Shown: one piece after another, positions 1 to 8,573 of the stretch | Layout: each line of letters starts with the position of its first letter | Numbering within the stretch: the first letter of the stretch is position 1 | The notes under the pieces: generated by a model | Databases searched by the model: none | Told to the model about the DNA's origin: nothing | What the model saw: only the letters and a program-made list of their open reading frames with translations | NCBI RefSeq assembly: GCF_003314995.1 | Contig: NZ_QNRH01000001.1 | Span: 798,117-862,116 of the forward strand | Source: Pseudochrobactrum asaccharolyticum | Lineage (GTDB): Bacteria > Pseudomonadota > Alphaproteobacteria > Rhizobiales > Rhizobiaceae | Direction of reading: 5' to 3' | Length of the DNA stretch: 64,000 nt | Translations under genes and position numbers: made by a program

Positions 1-1428
1 CTCACTCGGCACAATCGCTGTGGTGATCGGCTGGCGGCCTGCCGGTTTTTCTGTGAGCTTGGAAACATCCATATCGCCAAAGGCGGTCAGAACCAGCGTG
101 CGCGGGATCGGCGTTGCAGTCATCACCAGCATATCCGGCGCAGCGCCTTTGGCGGTAAGCTGCAAGCGCTGATGCACACCGAACCGGTGCTGCTCATCAA
201 TGATCACAAACACCAGATCATGATATTCAACTTTATCCTGAAACAGCGCATGGGTGCCGATAATGATATGGATAGTACCATCAGCCAGTTCATCGAGAAT
301 GCGCTGGCGCTCTTTGCCTTTTTCACGCCCTGTCAGTAAAGCAGCTTTCAATCCGGCTTTTTCAGCCAGCGGTGCTATGGTGGCAAAGTGCTGTCGTGCC
401 AGCACCTCTGTCGGTGCCATCAAGGCGGATTGTCCGCCCGATTCTGCCGCATGTGCCATGGACAACAGGCCGACCACGGTTTTACCGGCGCCGACATCAC
501 CTTGCAGCAGACGCAGCATACGTTCCGGCTGCTTGAGGTCGCCGATAATATCTTTAACCGCCTGTTCCTGACCTTTCGTCAGGCTATAGGGCAAGTTGGC
601 CAATATCTGTGCGGTGATTTTGCCTGTGCCATTGAGCGGGCGACCGGAGAGACGCTTGGTCTTGGCGCGCACCAGTGCCAGTGCCATTTGTCCGGCGAGA
701 AATTCATCATAGGCGAGGCGGCGGCGCGAAGGACTGTCCTGTGCAATATCCTCCGGTTCTTCCGGCAAATGCAGATGATGCAGTGCTTGTGTGAAAGACG
801 GAAAATTCTCCCGCTGCATCAGCGTCCTGTCCTGCCATTCCGGCAGATCAGGAATGCGTGTCAGCGCATCGCGCATCGCGCGTGCCAGTGTTTTAGGCGA
901 AAGGCCGGCAGTGAGCGGATAAACCGGCTCAATCAATGGCAGATCATCGCTGCCGTCAATCGGCGCAATATGATCGGGATGCACCATAGAGGCGCGACCG
1001 TTGAACCATTCCACCTTACCGGAGACGATAACCTTTTCGCCAAGTGGCAGGCTCTTTTCAAGCCACGGGCGCTGGGCACGGAAGAAAACCAGCGTTACTT
1101 CGCCCGTATCATCATGGGCATAAATGCGGTGGGGCACGGAGCCACGCATAAAAGCACCTGATTTCCCACCCGATGGTGAGAACTGATATTCATCAACCGT
1201 CACTTCCAGCGTGACCACGGCACCTTCCTGCGCAAAAGCCACACCCGGACGGTTGCGCCGGTCGATCACACTGTTTGGTGCCAGAAACAGCAATTGTCCC
1301 ACACGCGGCTCAAGCATCGCCGCGCTTTCCGCGCCGAGCAGTTTCAGCAGCAAAGCAGAGACTTTAGGCCCGATACCGGTGAGGGTACGAACCGATGCAA
1401 ACAGGGGATCAAGCAGACTTGGGCGCAT
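1..1428 (-). CDS. recG: ATP-dependent DNA helicase RecG (5' part, runs off the window)
   Basis: RecG remodels stalled replication forks and Holliday junctions in the cytoplasm. The reading frame opens with MRPSLLDPLFASVRTLTGIG at 1428 and stays open to base 1, giving 476 of the roughly 700 residues usual for the family. The N-terminal wedge/OB domain is followed by a helicase core with Walker A (GDVGAGKT, about residue 310) and the DEQH Walker B box (about residue 410). The C-terminal helicase lobe lies outside the window. It is divergent from sdhE, with about 110 bp between the two starts. Identification is confident; only completeness is unknown. Confidence 0.95.
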   Translation of the reverse strand, partial: MRPSLLDPLFASVRTLTGIGPKVSALLLKLLGAESAAMLEPRVGQLLFLAPNSVIDRRNRPGVAFAQEGAVVTLEVTVDEYQFSPSGGKSGAFMRGSVPHRIYAHDDTGEVTLVFFRAQRPWLEKSLPLGEKVIVSGKVEWFNGRASMVHPDHIAPIDGSDDLPLIEPVYPLTAGLSPKTLARAMRDALTRIPDLPEWQDRTLMQRENFPSFTQALHHLHLPEEPEDIAQDSPSRRRLAYDEFLAGQMALALVRAKTKRLSGRPLNGTGKITAQILANLPYSLTKGQEQAVKDIIGDLKQPERMLRLLQGDVGAGKTVVGLLSMAHAAESGGQSALMAPTEVLARQHFATIAPLAEKAGLKAALLTGREKGKERQRILDELADGTIHIIIGTHALFQDKVEYHDLVFVIIDEQHRFGVHQRLQLTAKGAAPDMLVMTATPIPRTLVLTAFGDMDVSKLTEKPAGRQPITTAIVPSE

Positions 1429-1539
1429 AAAAACTAACTTACCCGCTTCTTATTGACTTGCAAGGCTGACATCGCGTTCATCCCGCGTTATATGGCTGGT
1501 AATGTTATTGAATGCACAGATGTTAATCCGGAGAATGTT

Positions 1540-1842
1540 ATGAGCACAGGCAGTAAATTATCGGGCACCGAAGCAGGCGCACAGCTGGATCCGCGTCGCC
1601 GCAAGCTGCTGTTCCGCTCGTGGCACCGTGGTATGAAAGAAATGGATCTGATCTTCGGTCAATATGCTGATCAGCATATTGCGACGATGGATGAAGATAC
1701 TTTGAATGAATTTGAACGTCTGCTCGAAGTGCTCGACCGCGATCTGTTCAAGTGGATTACCGGTGAAGACAAAACACCTGAGGCTTTTGACACGATTTTG
1801 TTCCGTGATCTTATTTTGTTCCGCGATAAAATCGACTATTGA
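1540..1842 (+). CDS. sdhE: FAD assembly factor SdhE
   Basis: Small (100 aa) protein of the SdhE/Sdh5 family, which helps attach FAD covalently to the succinate dehydrogenase flavoprotein subunit. The family hallmark R-G-x-x-E is present as R30-G31-M-K-E34 within RSWHRGMKEMD, and the helical C-terminal half matches in length. The frame is open further upstream to 1453, but the ATG at 1540 (MSTGSKLSG) gives the normal family length. It lies between recG (divergent) and mfd (44 bp downstream, same strand), an arrangement common in alphaproteobacteria. Confidence 0.93.
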   Translation: MSTGSKLSGTEAGAQLDPRRRKLLFRSWHRGMKEMDLIFGQYADQHIATMDEDTLNEFERLLEVLDRDLFKWITGEDKTPEAFDTILFRDLILFRDKIDY

Positions 1843-1885
1843 TTTTTCTCAATCAGAAGCTCGAGTAATATAGCAGAGACATCCT

Positions 1886-4800
1886 ATGCCCGTATTTTCC
1901 AAACTTGGTCTGAAACCGGTTCTTGTCAATCATGTACTGATTGATGGTGTCGCCGATGGTTATGAAGCCTTTGTGCTGGCCAAGATTTTGGAAGAGGCGG
2001 GTGATAAGGGGCCTGTCCTGTTTATCGCACGCGACGGGCAGCGCGTGGCCGATATTGAGCAGGTGATCGGCTTTATCATGCCGGAACTGCCGGTATTGCA
2101 TATTCCGGCATGGGACTGTCTGCCCTATGACCGCGTTTCTCCCGGTGCAACAGTCTCTGCCAGACGTCTGAATGCGCTGAGCCAGTTGAGCGCTTTGCGG
2201 GACCAGAAACATCCGGCGCTGATTATTGCCACAGCCAATGCGGTGTTGCAGAAACTGCCGCCGCGCGCTGTGCTGGCTGAACAGAGTTTCTCCGCACGTC
2301 CGGGCAACCGCGTGAATATGGATGAACTGACCCAGCGCCTTGAGCGCAACGGCTTTGAGCGTGTGCCGACCGTGCGCGATGTCGGTGAATTTGCTGTACG
2401 TGGTGGTATTCTTGATCTGTTCGTACCGGGTGCAGAAGAGCCGCTGCGACTGGATTTCTTCGGCGATACACTGGAGAGCATCCGCGCGTTTGATCCGGCT
2501 TCGCAGCGCACCACCGAAACACGCAAGGAGTTCACTCTCCAGCCGATGAGCGAGATTACGCTCTCACCGGATATGATCAGCCGCTTCCGTAAGAACTATA
2601 TCGCTGCCTTTGGTGCGCCGTCACGCGATGATGCGCTTTATGCCGCCATCTCGGAAGGTCGCCGCTTTGCCGGTATGGAGCACTGGCTGCCGTTGTTCTA
2701 TGACGAGATGGAAACGCTGTTTGATCATACAGGGCCGATGCCTGTTGTATTCGATCATCTGGTGCCGGAAGCCATTGCCGAGCGTCACAAGCTGGTGCTT
2801 GACCATTATGACGCCCGTCAGAAACAGGCAGAAGGCAAAGAAGCCGCTGATGCTATTCCCTATAAGCCGGTAGCACCAAGCCAGCTTTATATGTCGCTGC
2901 GCAAGGTGGAAGAGGCGGCAGAGGCCAATGGCAAGCGTTATGACCTCACGCCTTTTGAAGCACCGGAAGCCAGTGACCGGCATATTATTCATGCGGGTGC
3001 CCATAAAGGCCGCAGCTTTGCCGAGGAACGTGCAGCTAAAGACGTTAATCTGTTCGAAGCCGTAACCAAATATATCGCTGAACTTCGCGCAAGCGGTAAA
3101 AAGATCATGGTCGCCGCATGGACCGAAGGCTCGCTCGACCGTCTGCTGCAGGTGCTGGACGAGCATGGTCTGGAAAAGATCGAGACGGTTAAAGACTTGC
3201 GTACGGTCAAAGCACTGTCGCGCGATAAGATCACGGCGACTGTGCTGGCAGTGGAAAGCGGTTTTGATGCCGGTGATCTGGTTGTGGTGGCCGAGCAGGA
3301 TATTCTCGGTGACCGTCTGATCCGCCGCACGAAGAAACGCAAACGTGATGCGGATTTTATCTCTGAGGCCGGTAGTCTGACCGCAGGTGATATCGTGGTG
3401 CATGTCGATCACGGTATCGGTAAGTTTATCGGCTTGCGCACAATCACCGCTGCCGGTGCGCCGCATGATTGCCTTGAACTGCATTATGCTGGTGACGACC
3501 GCCTGTTTCTGCCGGTTGAAAATATCGAACTGCTGTCACGCTATGGCTCGGAAGGCTCATCTGCCGTTCTGGATAAGCTCGGCGGCGGCGCATGGCAGGC
3601 ACGTAAAGCCAAGCTCAAGAAACAGCTGCTGGAAATGGCCGGACAGCTCATTCGTATTGCCGCAGAACGTGCAATGCGTGGTGCGCCGGTGCTGACCCCG
3701 CCGGAAGGTGTCTATGGCGAATTTGCTGCCCGTTTCCCTTATGATGAGACAGAAGACCAGCAACGCGCTATTGATGCGATCTTTGACGATCTTGGTGACG
3801 GTAAGCCGATGGATCGTCTGGTTTGCGGCGATGTTGGTTTCGGCAAAACCGAAGTCGCGCTGCGTGCCGCTTTTGTAGCGGCACTCAACGGCTATCAGGT
3901 GGCGGTTGTTGTGCCGACAACGCTGCTATCGCGCCAGCATTTCAAGACCTTCTCCACGCGCTTTAATGGCCTGCCGATCAATGTTGCCCATGCCTCTCGT
4001 CTTGTCGGTGCCAAAGAACTGGCGCTGACCAAGAAGGGCGTTGAAGAAGGCACAGTTGATATCGTTGTCGGTACCCATGCGCTGCTCGGCAATTCGATCA
4101 AGTTCAAAAATCTCGGCCTGCTGATTATCGACGAAGAACAGCATTTCGGTGTGAAACATAAAGAACGCCTGAAAGACCTGAAATCCGATATTCACGTGCT
4201 GACACTCACCGCAACGCCGATCCCGCGCACCTTGCAGCTGGCACTCACTGGTGTTCGTGAATTGTCGCTGATTACCACGCCGCCGGTTGACCGTATGGCG
4301 GTGCGTACCTTCATTTCGCCTTTTGACGCGCTGGTCATCCGCGAAACTCTGATGCGCGAGCGTTATCGCGGCGGTCAGAGCTTCTATGTCTGCCCACGTA
4401 TTTCCGACCTTGCCGAGATCAAAGAATTCCTCGACCAGCATGTGCCGGAACTTAAAGTTGCTGTGGCCTTCGGGCAGATGCCTGCCGGTGAGCTGGAAGA
4501 CATTATGAATGCCTTCTATGACGGGCAATATGATGTGCTGCTTTCCACAACCATCGTGGAATCCGGTCTGGATATTCCGACTGCCAATACCATGATAGTG
4601 CATCGTGCGGATATGTTTGGTCTTGCTCAGCTCTATCAGCTGCGTGGCCGCGTTGGCCGTTCCAAGCAGCGTGCATTTGCGCTGTTCACGCTGCCTGCAG
4701 GCAAAACGCTGACGCAGACAGCCGAACGCCGCCTTAAAGTGCTGCAATCGCTGGATACACTGGGCGCTGGTTTCCAGCTTGCCAGCCACGATATGGATAT

Positions 4801-5383
4801 TCGCGGTGCGGGTAATTTGCTCGGTGATGAGCAGTCCGGTCATATCAAGGAAGTCGGTTTTGAGCTCTACCAGCAGATGCTGGAAGAGGCGGTTGCCGAG
4901 CTGAAATCCGAAGGCCCTGTGGTGGATAGCCATTGGTCGCCACAAATTGCGGTTGGCACGGCGGTCATGATACCGGAAACTTATGTGCCTGATTTGCAAT
5001 TGCGTCTGGGGCTTTATCGCCGTCTGGCCGATCTGGAAACAACGCAGGAAATCGACGGTTTTGGTGCCGAGTTGATCGACCGGTTTGGGCCGTTGCCGGA
5101 AGAAGTGCAGCACCTGCTCAAGATCGTATTTATCAAGGCGCTGTGCCGCAAGGCCAATGTTGAGAAGCTGGATGCAGGGCCGAAGGGCATTGTTATCCAG
5201 TTCCGTGAGAAGACCTTCCCGAATCCGGCAGGTCTGGTGCAGATGATTGCGGCACAGGGCTCGCTGGCAAAGATCCGGCCGGATCAGAGCATTGTATTTA
5301 TTCGTGATTATCCGACTGCTGAAAAACGCCTGACCGGTTCAGCCGTGATCATGACACAGCTGGCGAAAATTGCGGGTGAATGA
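1886..5383 (+). CDS. mfd: Transcription-repair coupling factor Mfd
   Basis: Mfd displaces RNA polymerase stalled at DNA lesions and recruits UvrA. At 1165 aa it has the full family length. Domains in order: UvrB-like N-terminal modules, the RNA polymerase interaction (CarD-like) domain around residues 500-590 (GDIVVHVDHGIGKF), the RecG-like translocase with Walker A GDVGFGKTE near residue 648 and DEEQ at 749-752, the second helicase lobe with the LRGRVGR motif, and the C-terminal TRCF domain. It follows sdhE closely and is followed after 21 bp by a hydrolase gene, so the three may be cotranscribed. Confidence 0.97.
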   Translation: MPVFSKLGLKPVLVNHVLIDGVADGYEAFVLAKILEEAGDKGPVLFIARDGQRVADIEQVIGFIMPELPVLHIPAWDCLPYDRVSPGATVSARRLNALSQLSALRDQKHPALIIATANAVLQKLPPRAVLAEQSFSARPGNRVNMDELTQRLERNGFERVPTVRDVGEFAVRGGILDLFVPGAEEPLRLDFFGDTLESIRAFDPASQRTTETRKEFTLQPMSEITLSPDMISRFRKNYIAAFGAPSRDDALYAAISEGRRFAGMEHWLPLFYDEMETLFDHTGPMPVVFDHLVPEAIAERHKLVLDHYDARQKQAEGKEAADAIPYKPVAPSQLYMSLRKVEEAAEANGKRYDLTPFEAPEASDRHIIHAGAHKGRSFAEERAAKDVNLFEAVTKYIAELRASGKKIMVAAWTEGSLDRLLQVLDEHGLEKIETVKDLRTVKALSRDKITATVLAVESGFDAGDLVVVAEQDILGDRLIRRTKKRKRDADFISEAGSLTAGDIVVHVDHGIGKFIGLRTITAAGAPHDCLELHYAGDDRLFLPVENIELLSRYGSEGSSAVLDKLGGGAWQARKAKLKKQLLEMAGQLIRIAAERAMRGAPVLTPPEGVYGEFAARFPYDETEDQQRAIDAIFDDLGDGKPMDRLVCGDVGFGKTEVALRAAFVAALNGYQVAVVVPTTLLSRQHFKTFSTRFNGLPINVAHASRLVGAKELALTKKGVEEGTVDIVVGTHALLGNSIKFKNLGLLIIDEEQHFGVKHKERLKDLKSDIHVLTLTATPIPRTLQLALTGVRELSLITTPPVDRMAVRTFISPFDALVIRETLMRERYRGGQSFYVCPRISDLAEIKEFLDQHVPELKVAVAFGQMPAGELEDIMNAFYDGQYDVLLSTTIVESGLDIPTANTMIVHRADMFGLAQLYQLRGRVGRSKQRAFALFTLPAGKTLTQTAERRLKVLQSLDTLGAGFQLASHDMDIRGAGNLLGDEQSGHIKEVGFELYQQMLEEAVAELKSEGPVVDSHWSPQIAVGTAVMIPETYVPDLQLRLGLYRRLADLETTQEIDGFGAELIDRFGPLPEEVQHLLKIVFIKALCRKANVEKLDAGPKGIVIQFREKTFPNPAGLVQMIAAQGSLAKIRPDQSIVFIRDYPTAEKRLTGSAVIMTQLAKIAGE

Positions 5384-5404
5384 GCAAAACCAAGGGGGAA
5401 TAGA

Positions 5405-6217
5405 ATGCAAAAACAGCATGTTGAAACCAGACATGGTCGCCTTGAAGTGATGATAAGCGCAGGCAAGGGCGCTGCAGTTTTGCTTATTCATGGCAACTCA
5501 GCCTGCAAAGAAGTGTTTCACAAGCAGTTTGAATCCGGTCTCGCGCATGATTTCCGGCTGATCGCTTTTGACCTGCCGGGACATGGCGCTTCTGCTGATT
5601 CTGCCGAGCCGCAAAAGAGCTATACATTGCATGGTTATGCTCAGGCGGCAGCCGATGTGCTAAAGGCGCTGGATGTATCATCTGCTGCCGTTTTTGGCTG
5701 GTCGCTCGGCGGGCATATTGGTCTGGAAATGATTGCACAGCAGGCACCAGTCAGCCGTTTAATGATCACCGGCACGCCACCTTTCTCGAAAGAGCCGGAC
5801 TCCGTAGGACAGGCATTTGTGCCAAGCGAAGCGCTGAAATATGGTGGTCAGCGTGATCTTGACGATGAACAGGCGCAATCCTATGCGCGTCATGTGGTGC
5901 ATCCTGATAAACCGACGCCGGATTTTGTGGTGGATGCTGTGCGCAGAACCGACGGGCTGACACGTCAGACAATGTTTGAGAATATTCTGGCTGATAATAT
6001 CGCCGACCAGCAGCATATGGCTGAAAATTGCCCTGTACCGCTGGCTATTCTCAACGGCGCCGAAGATGCCTTTATCAATAATGCGCATATTGCATCATTG
6101 AATTATAAGAACCTCTGGGAAGAAACGATCTTTCTGCTGCCTCAGGTCGGCCATGCGGCTTTTCTGGAGAAACCGCAGGTCTTTAATCGTATTCTGTCGC
6201 GTTTCCTGCGCGGTTAA
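5405..6217 (+). CDS. Alpha/beta-fold hydrolase
   Basis: A 270-aa cytoplasmic alpha/beta hydrolase with no signal peptide. The oxyanion strand HGNS (about residue 30), the nucleophile elbow G-W-S-L-G (about residue 100) and the late histidine in VGHAAFLEKP (about residue 249) form the expected Ser/Asp/His set, with Asp of NGAEDAF as probable acid. The ATG is preceded by a purine-rich AAGGGGGAATAG. It starts 21 bp after mfd and is followed by a hairpin terminator. Substrate cannot be told from sequence. Confidence 0.85.
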   Translation: MQKQHVETRHGRLEVMISAGKGAAVLLIHGNSACKEVFHKQFESGLAHDFRLIAFDLPGHGASADSAEPQKSYTLHGYAQAAADVLKALDVSSAAVFGWSLGGHIGLEMIAQQAPVSRLMITGTPPFSKEPDSVGQAFVPSEALKYGGQRDLDDEQAQSYARHVVHPDKPTPDFVVDAVRRTDGLTRQTMFENILADNIADQQHMAENCPVPLAILNGAEDAFINNAHIASLNYKNLWEETIFLLPQVGHAAFLEKPQVFNRILSRFLRG

Positions 6218-6240
6218 TAATAGCTTTCTTATTATAACTG

Positions 6241-6280
6241 AGGTTCAAATTAACTATGCCAGTTGATCTGAACCTTTTTT
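6241..6280 (+). terminator. Terminator after the mfd/hydrolase unit
   Basis: Inverted repeat AGGTTCA ... TGAACCT with an inner, weaker TTAACT/AGTTGA pairing, followed by six T, 23 bases after the hydrolase stop codon. Confidence 0.75.
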
Positions 6281-6403
6281 ATATTGTAATATTATTTTTT
6301 AAGTTCGTTTAAATAATACTTAATAAGTATTATTGTTTAAATTAAGAGTATTTTCTACTGATGAATATTAATGTTTATAAACTTTGATATTCAGAGGGAA
6401 ATT

Positions 6404-6937
6404 ATGCGTATTGGTGTTTTGCTTGTTTCTGGATTGCTGTTATCTGGCTGCGTTAAGACTGTAGAAGAGCGAAATAAAGAGCGGGAAGCATCTCCTGAAA
6501 TTCAGACGATAATGCCGGTTATTATCGAGCAATGCCGCCTGTCAGCTGAAGGGCAAAACCCCGCTGTTTCCTATGCTGCTTTACAAAAGCACGGTTTTCA
6601 AAAGGCGAATTTAAATAGTGGGTACGCGATTGGACTGAAAACGCGTGAAGAAAAGACCATATTCAGTGCGTGGGATCACATTCATGTCGTATTTAATCCA
6701 AAGCATCTGTTCGGTGAGTATAAAGGATGTTCGATAACAACAAATATTACCGACTATGTCATTCTCTTAAATTTGGAAGTGCTTAAAAATTTTACAAAGG
6801 CCAGTTATTCAGTTGAAGTGATAAATAAAGGTGTGTTCTCCCTGAAAAAAGGAAGCACACGTATAAGCTCCATGGCGACCATAACGCGGTCACAAGGTAG
6901 TAGCTATCTGGAAATTTCGATTACCAAAAGAAACTAA
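6404..6937 (+). CDS. Small lipoprotein of unknown function
   Basis: A 177-aa protein beginning MRIGVLLVSGLLLSGCVKTV: a short hydrophobic signal with lipobox L-S-G-C at residue 16, so it should be lipidated and anchored in the envelope. The ATG at 6404 has AGAGGGA 4-10 bases upstream; an ATG 33 bases earlier would put extra residues before the signal and has no ribosome site. The gene is flanked by AT-rich DNA (6282-6400) and is AT-richer than its neighbours, which hints at recent acquisition. I do not recognise the mature domain. Confidence 0.75.
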   Translation: MRIGVLLVSGLLLSGCVKTVEERNKEREASPEIQTIMPVIIEQCRLSAEGQNPAVSYAALQKHGFQKANLNSGYAIGLKTREEKTIFSAWDHIHVVFNPKHLFGEYKGCSITTNITDYVILLNLEVLKNFTKASYSVEVINKGVFSLKKGSTRISSMATITRSQGSSYLEISITKRN

Positions 6938-6957
6938 GGAAGCATAAGCTTCCTTAG
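6934..6957 (+). terminator. Hairpin at the end of the lipoprotein gene
   Basis: Perfect 10-bp stem CTAAGGAAGC/GCTTCCTTAG with loop ATAA overlapping the lipoprotein stop codon. No strong T run follows, so it may act mainly as an mRNA end stabiliser or a barrier between two converging genes. Confidence 0.5.
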
Positions 6958-6977
6958 AGTTAAGCCTGCGCTACTCG

Positions 6978-7787
6978 TTATGATTTACGCAGGCGAACGA
7001 TCCATGCAATCGGCGTAATGCGTGTGTCGGCAACCACATCTTCTTGTGCGGCTAATTCTTCAGAGGCCATTGGTTCAACACTGGCCTCGAGAATGAAACC
7101 TGCAGTGGTAATCATCCCGATCCATTCACTCAATGTCCGGTGAAATCGCGGAATATTGAATGGTTTGGATTGTTCACGCTCTTCCTTAGGCAGGCTTGAG
7201 AACCACCATGTCTCCACATTACTGTCGATATTGGCAAAATAATCTGCTACTTGTACCGCAACGGCTTTACCATTCTCATCACGAATATTCTTGCGAAACG
7301 GCGGCACAAAGCACGGGTGCAGAATGGTGAACTGGAAGAAGCCCTGTGGTTTGAGAATGCGGAACACTTCTTTCAGCACATCGCCTTGTTGCGGCATATC
7401 CATCATCGACATAAAGGCGCTGGCAAATTCAAATTGTGCATCATCGAACGGCAAGTGCAGGGCATCTGCGGTTTGATAACGGATACCGAGTGGATCCTGT
7501 TGCTCATACTCTGTTGCATGGCGCACAAAAGTCGGAGCAATATCAATGCCGGTCATCGTGGCGCCGGCACGAGCCAGTGAACGGGTATTAGCACCTTCAC
7601 CGCAACCTACATCCAAGCCGTTTAAGCCTTTGATGTGCGGCAGCATTTCCAGAAATGCCGGTGTATGCAGTGCGTCACGATAAATATCGTATCCGGCACG
7701 GACATGCTTCGTCCATGTCTCGGCATTGGCTTCCCAGTGGTCGGATACCGAGCGTTTCAGCATATCATTTGTGGTTTGGTCGCTCAT
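6978..7787 (-). CDS. Class I SAM-dependent methyltransferase
   Basis: A 269-aa cytoplasmic methyltransferase of the Methyltransf_11/UbiE-like type. Motif I is LDVGCGEGANT (about residue 60) followed by the acidic end of strand 2, GIDIAPTF. A post-I segment (TADALHLPFDDAQFEFA) fits the family. The acceptor substrate is not predictable; the C-terminal half lacks features of named subfamilies. It is convergent with the lipoprotein gene and separated from the frnE-like gene upstream by a strong terminator, so it has its own promoter. Confidence 0.88.
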   Translation of the reverse strand: MSDQTTNDMLKRSVSDHWEANAETWTKHVRAGYDIYRDALHTPAFLEMLPHIKGLNGLDVGCGEGANTRSLARAGATMTGIDIAPTFVRHATEYEQQDPLGIRYQTADALHLPFDDAQFEFASAFMSMMDMPQQGDVLKEVFRILKPQGFFQFTILHPCFVPPFRKNIRDENGKAVAVQVADYFANIDSNVETWWFSSLPKEEREQSKPFNIPRFHRTLSEWIGMITTAGFILEASVEPMASEELAAQEDVVADTRITPIAWIVRLRKS

Positions 7788-7821
7788 GGAAACGCCTTTC
7801 AGAGAATAACTAAAGATGAAA

Positions 7822-7851
7822 AAGGCTCTTTGATAAGCATCAAAGAGCCTT
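7822..7851 (-). terminator. Terminator of the solute-binding protein/FrnE operon
   Basis: Perfect 13-bp stem AAGGCTCTTTGAT/ATCAAAGAGCCTT with a 4-base loop; on the minus strand it is followed by TTTTT. It lies 30 bases after the FrnE-like stop codon. Confidence 0.88.
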
Positions 7852-7880
7852 AATACGGATTTGTTACAATGATTTAAAAA

Positions 7881-8573
7881 TCAGCGATCTTCGCTCAGAC
7901 CCGGCTCATAACCTTCGGAAATCTGGCGAATGGCATCAGCCATTGCTTCAGCAGATTGCGCGCCCATCACGGCATATTTCTGATCAAGGATGAAGCAAGG
8001 AACACCGGTAACGCCCATCTGTCCGGCAACGGCGATTTCCGAGCGTACATTCTCGCTGTCAGTATCACCTTCGAGCAGAGTTTCGATGATGGTATATTCC
8101 ATACCGGCATCTTCTGCAGCTTCAACGAGAATTTCGTGGCTGCCGATATCTTCACCCTGTTCAAAATACAACGAGAACAATTCACCGACAACGCGATCCT
8201 GTACTTCTGCACTGACTTCACCCGCCCAGCGGATGAGGCGATGGGCATCCAGCGTATTCGGCGCAACTTCGATTGCGTCAAAGTCGAACTCAATACCTTC
8301 TTCTTTGCCGATGGCGATCAGCTGGTCGTGTACTTCATTCACGCGGCTCTGGGAGCCAAGCTTTTCAACCAGATAGCGTTTACGTTCTTTGCCACCCGCC
8401 GGAATAGTCGGGTCAAGCTGAAACGGACGCCAGCGCACTTCAATATTCAGATCCGGCAGCATTTCCAGTGCAGCTTTCAAACGCTGGCGGCCAAGAAAGC
8501 ACCACGGGCAGACGACATCGGAAATGACATCGATTGTGATTTGTTTGTTTGTCATGGAATTACCAGTCATCAT
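7881..8573 (-). CDS. DsbA-family (FrnE-like) oxidoreductase
   Basis: A 230-aa thioredoxin-fold protein of the 2-hydroxychromene-2-carboxylate isomerase/DsbA family, FrnE type, without a signal peptide and so probably cytosolic. The active site C22-P-W-C25 sits at the end of the first strand (VISDVVCPWCFLG) and the cis-Pro loop is GVTGVPCFIL. The start at 8573 overlaps the stop codon of the upstream solute-binding gene (TAATG), which suggests coupled translation; an internal ATG at 8555 (MTNKQITID) is an alternative. FrnE proteins elsewhere are linked to oxidative or metal stress; here the role is inferred. Confidence 0.88.
   Translation of the reverse strand: MMTGNSMTNKQITIDVISDVVCPWCFLGRQRLKAALEMLPDLNIEVRWRPFQLDPTIPAGGKERKRYLVEKLGSQSRVNEVHDQLIAIGKEEGIEFDFDAIEVAPNTLDAHRLIRWAGEVSAEVQDRVVGELFSLYFEQGEDIGSHEILVEAAEDAGMEYTIIETLLEGDTDSENVRSEIAVAGQMGVTGVPCFILDQKYAVMGAQSAEAMADAIRQISEGYEPGLSEDR

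Noticed and set aside
1476..1490. GTTC-N7-GTTA in the recG/sdhE divergent region
   Set aside because: One base off the LexA consensus in the second half; such near-matches are expected by chance, so not called as an operator.
3926..5113. 395-aa open frame on the minus strand
   Set aside because: Antisense shadow of mfd with no domain features.
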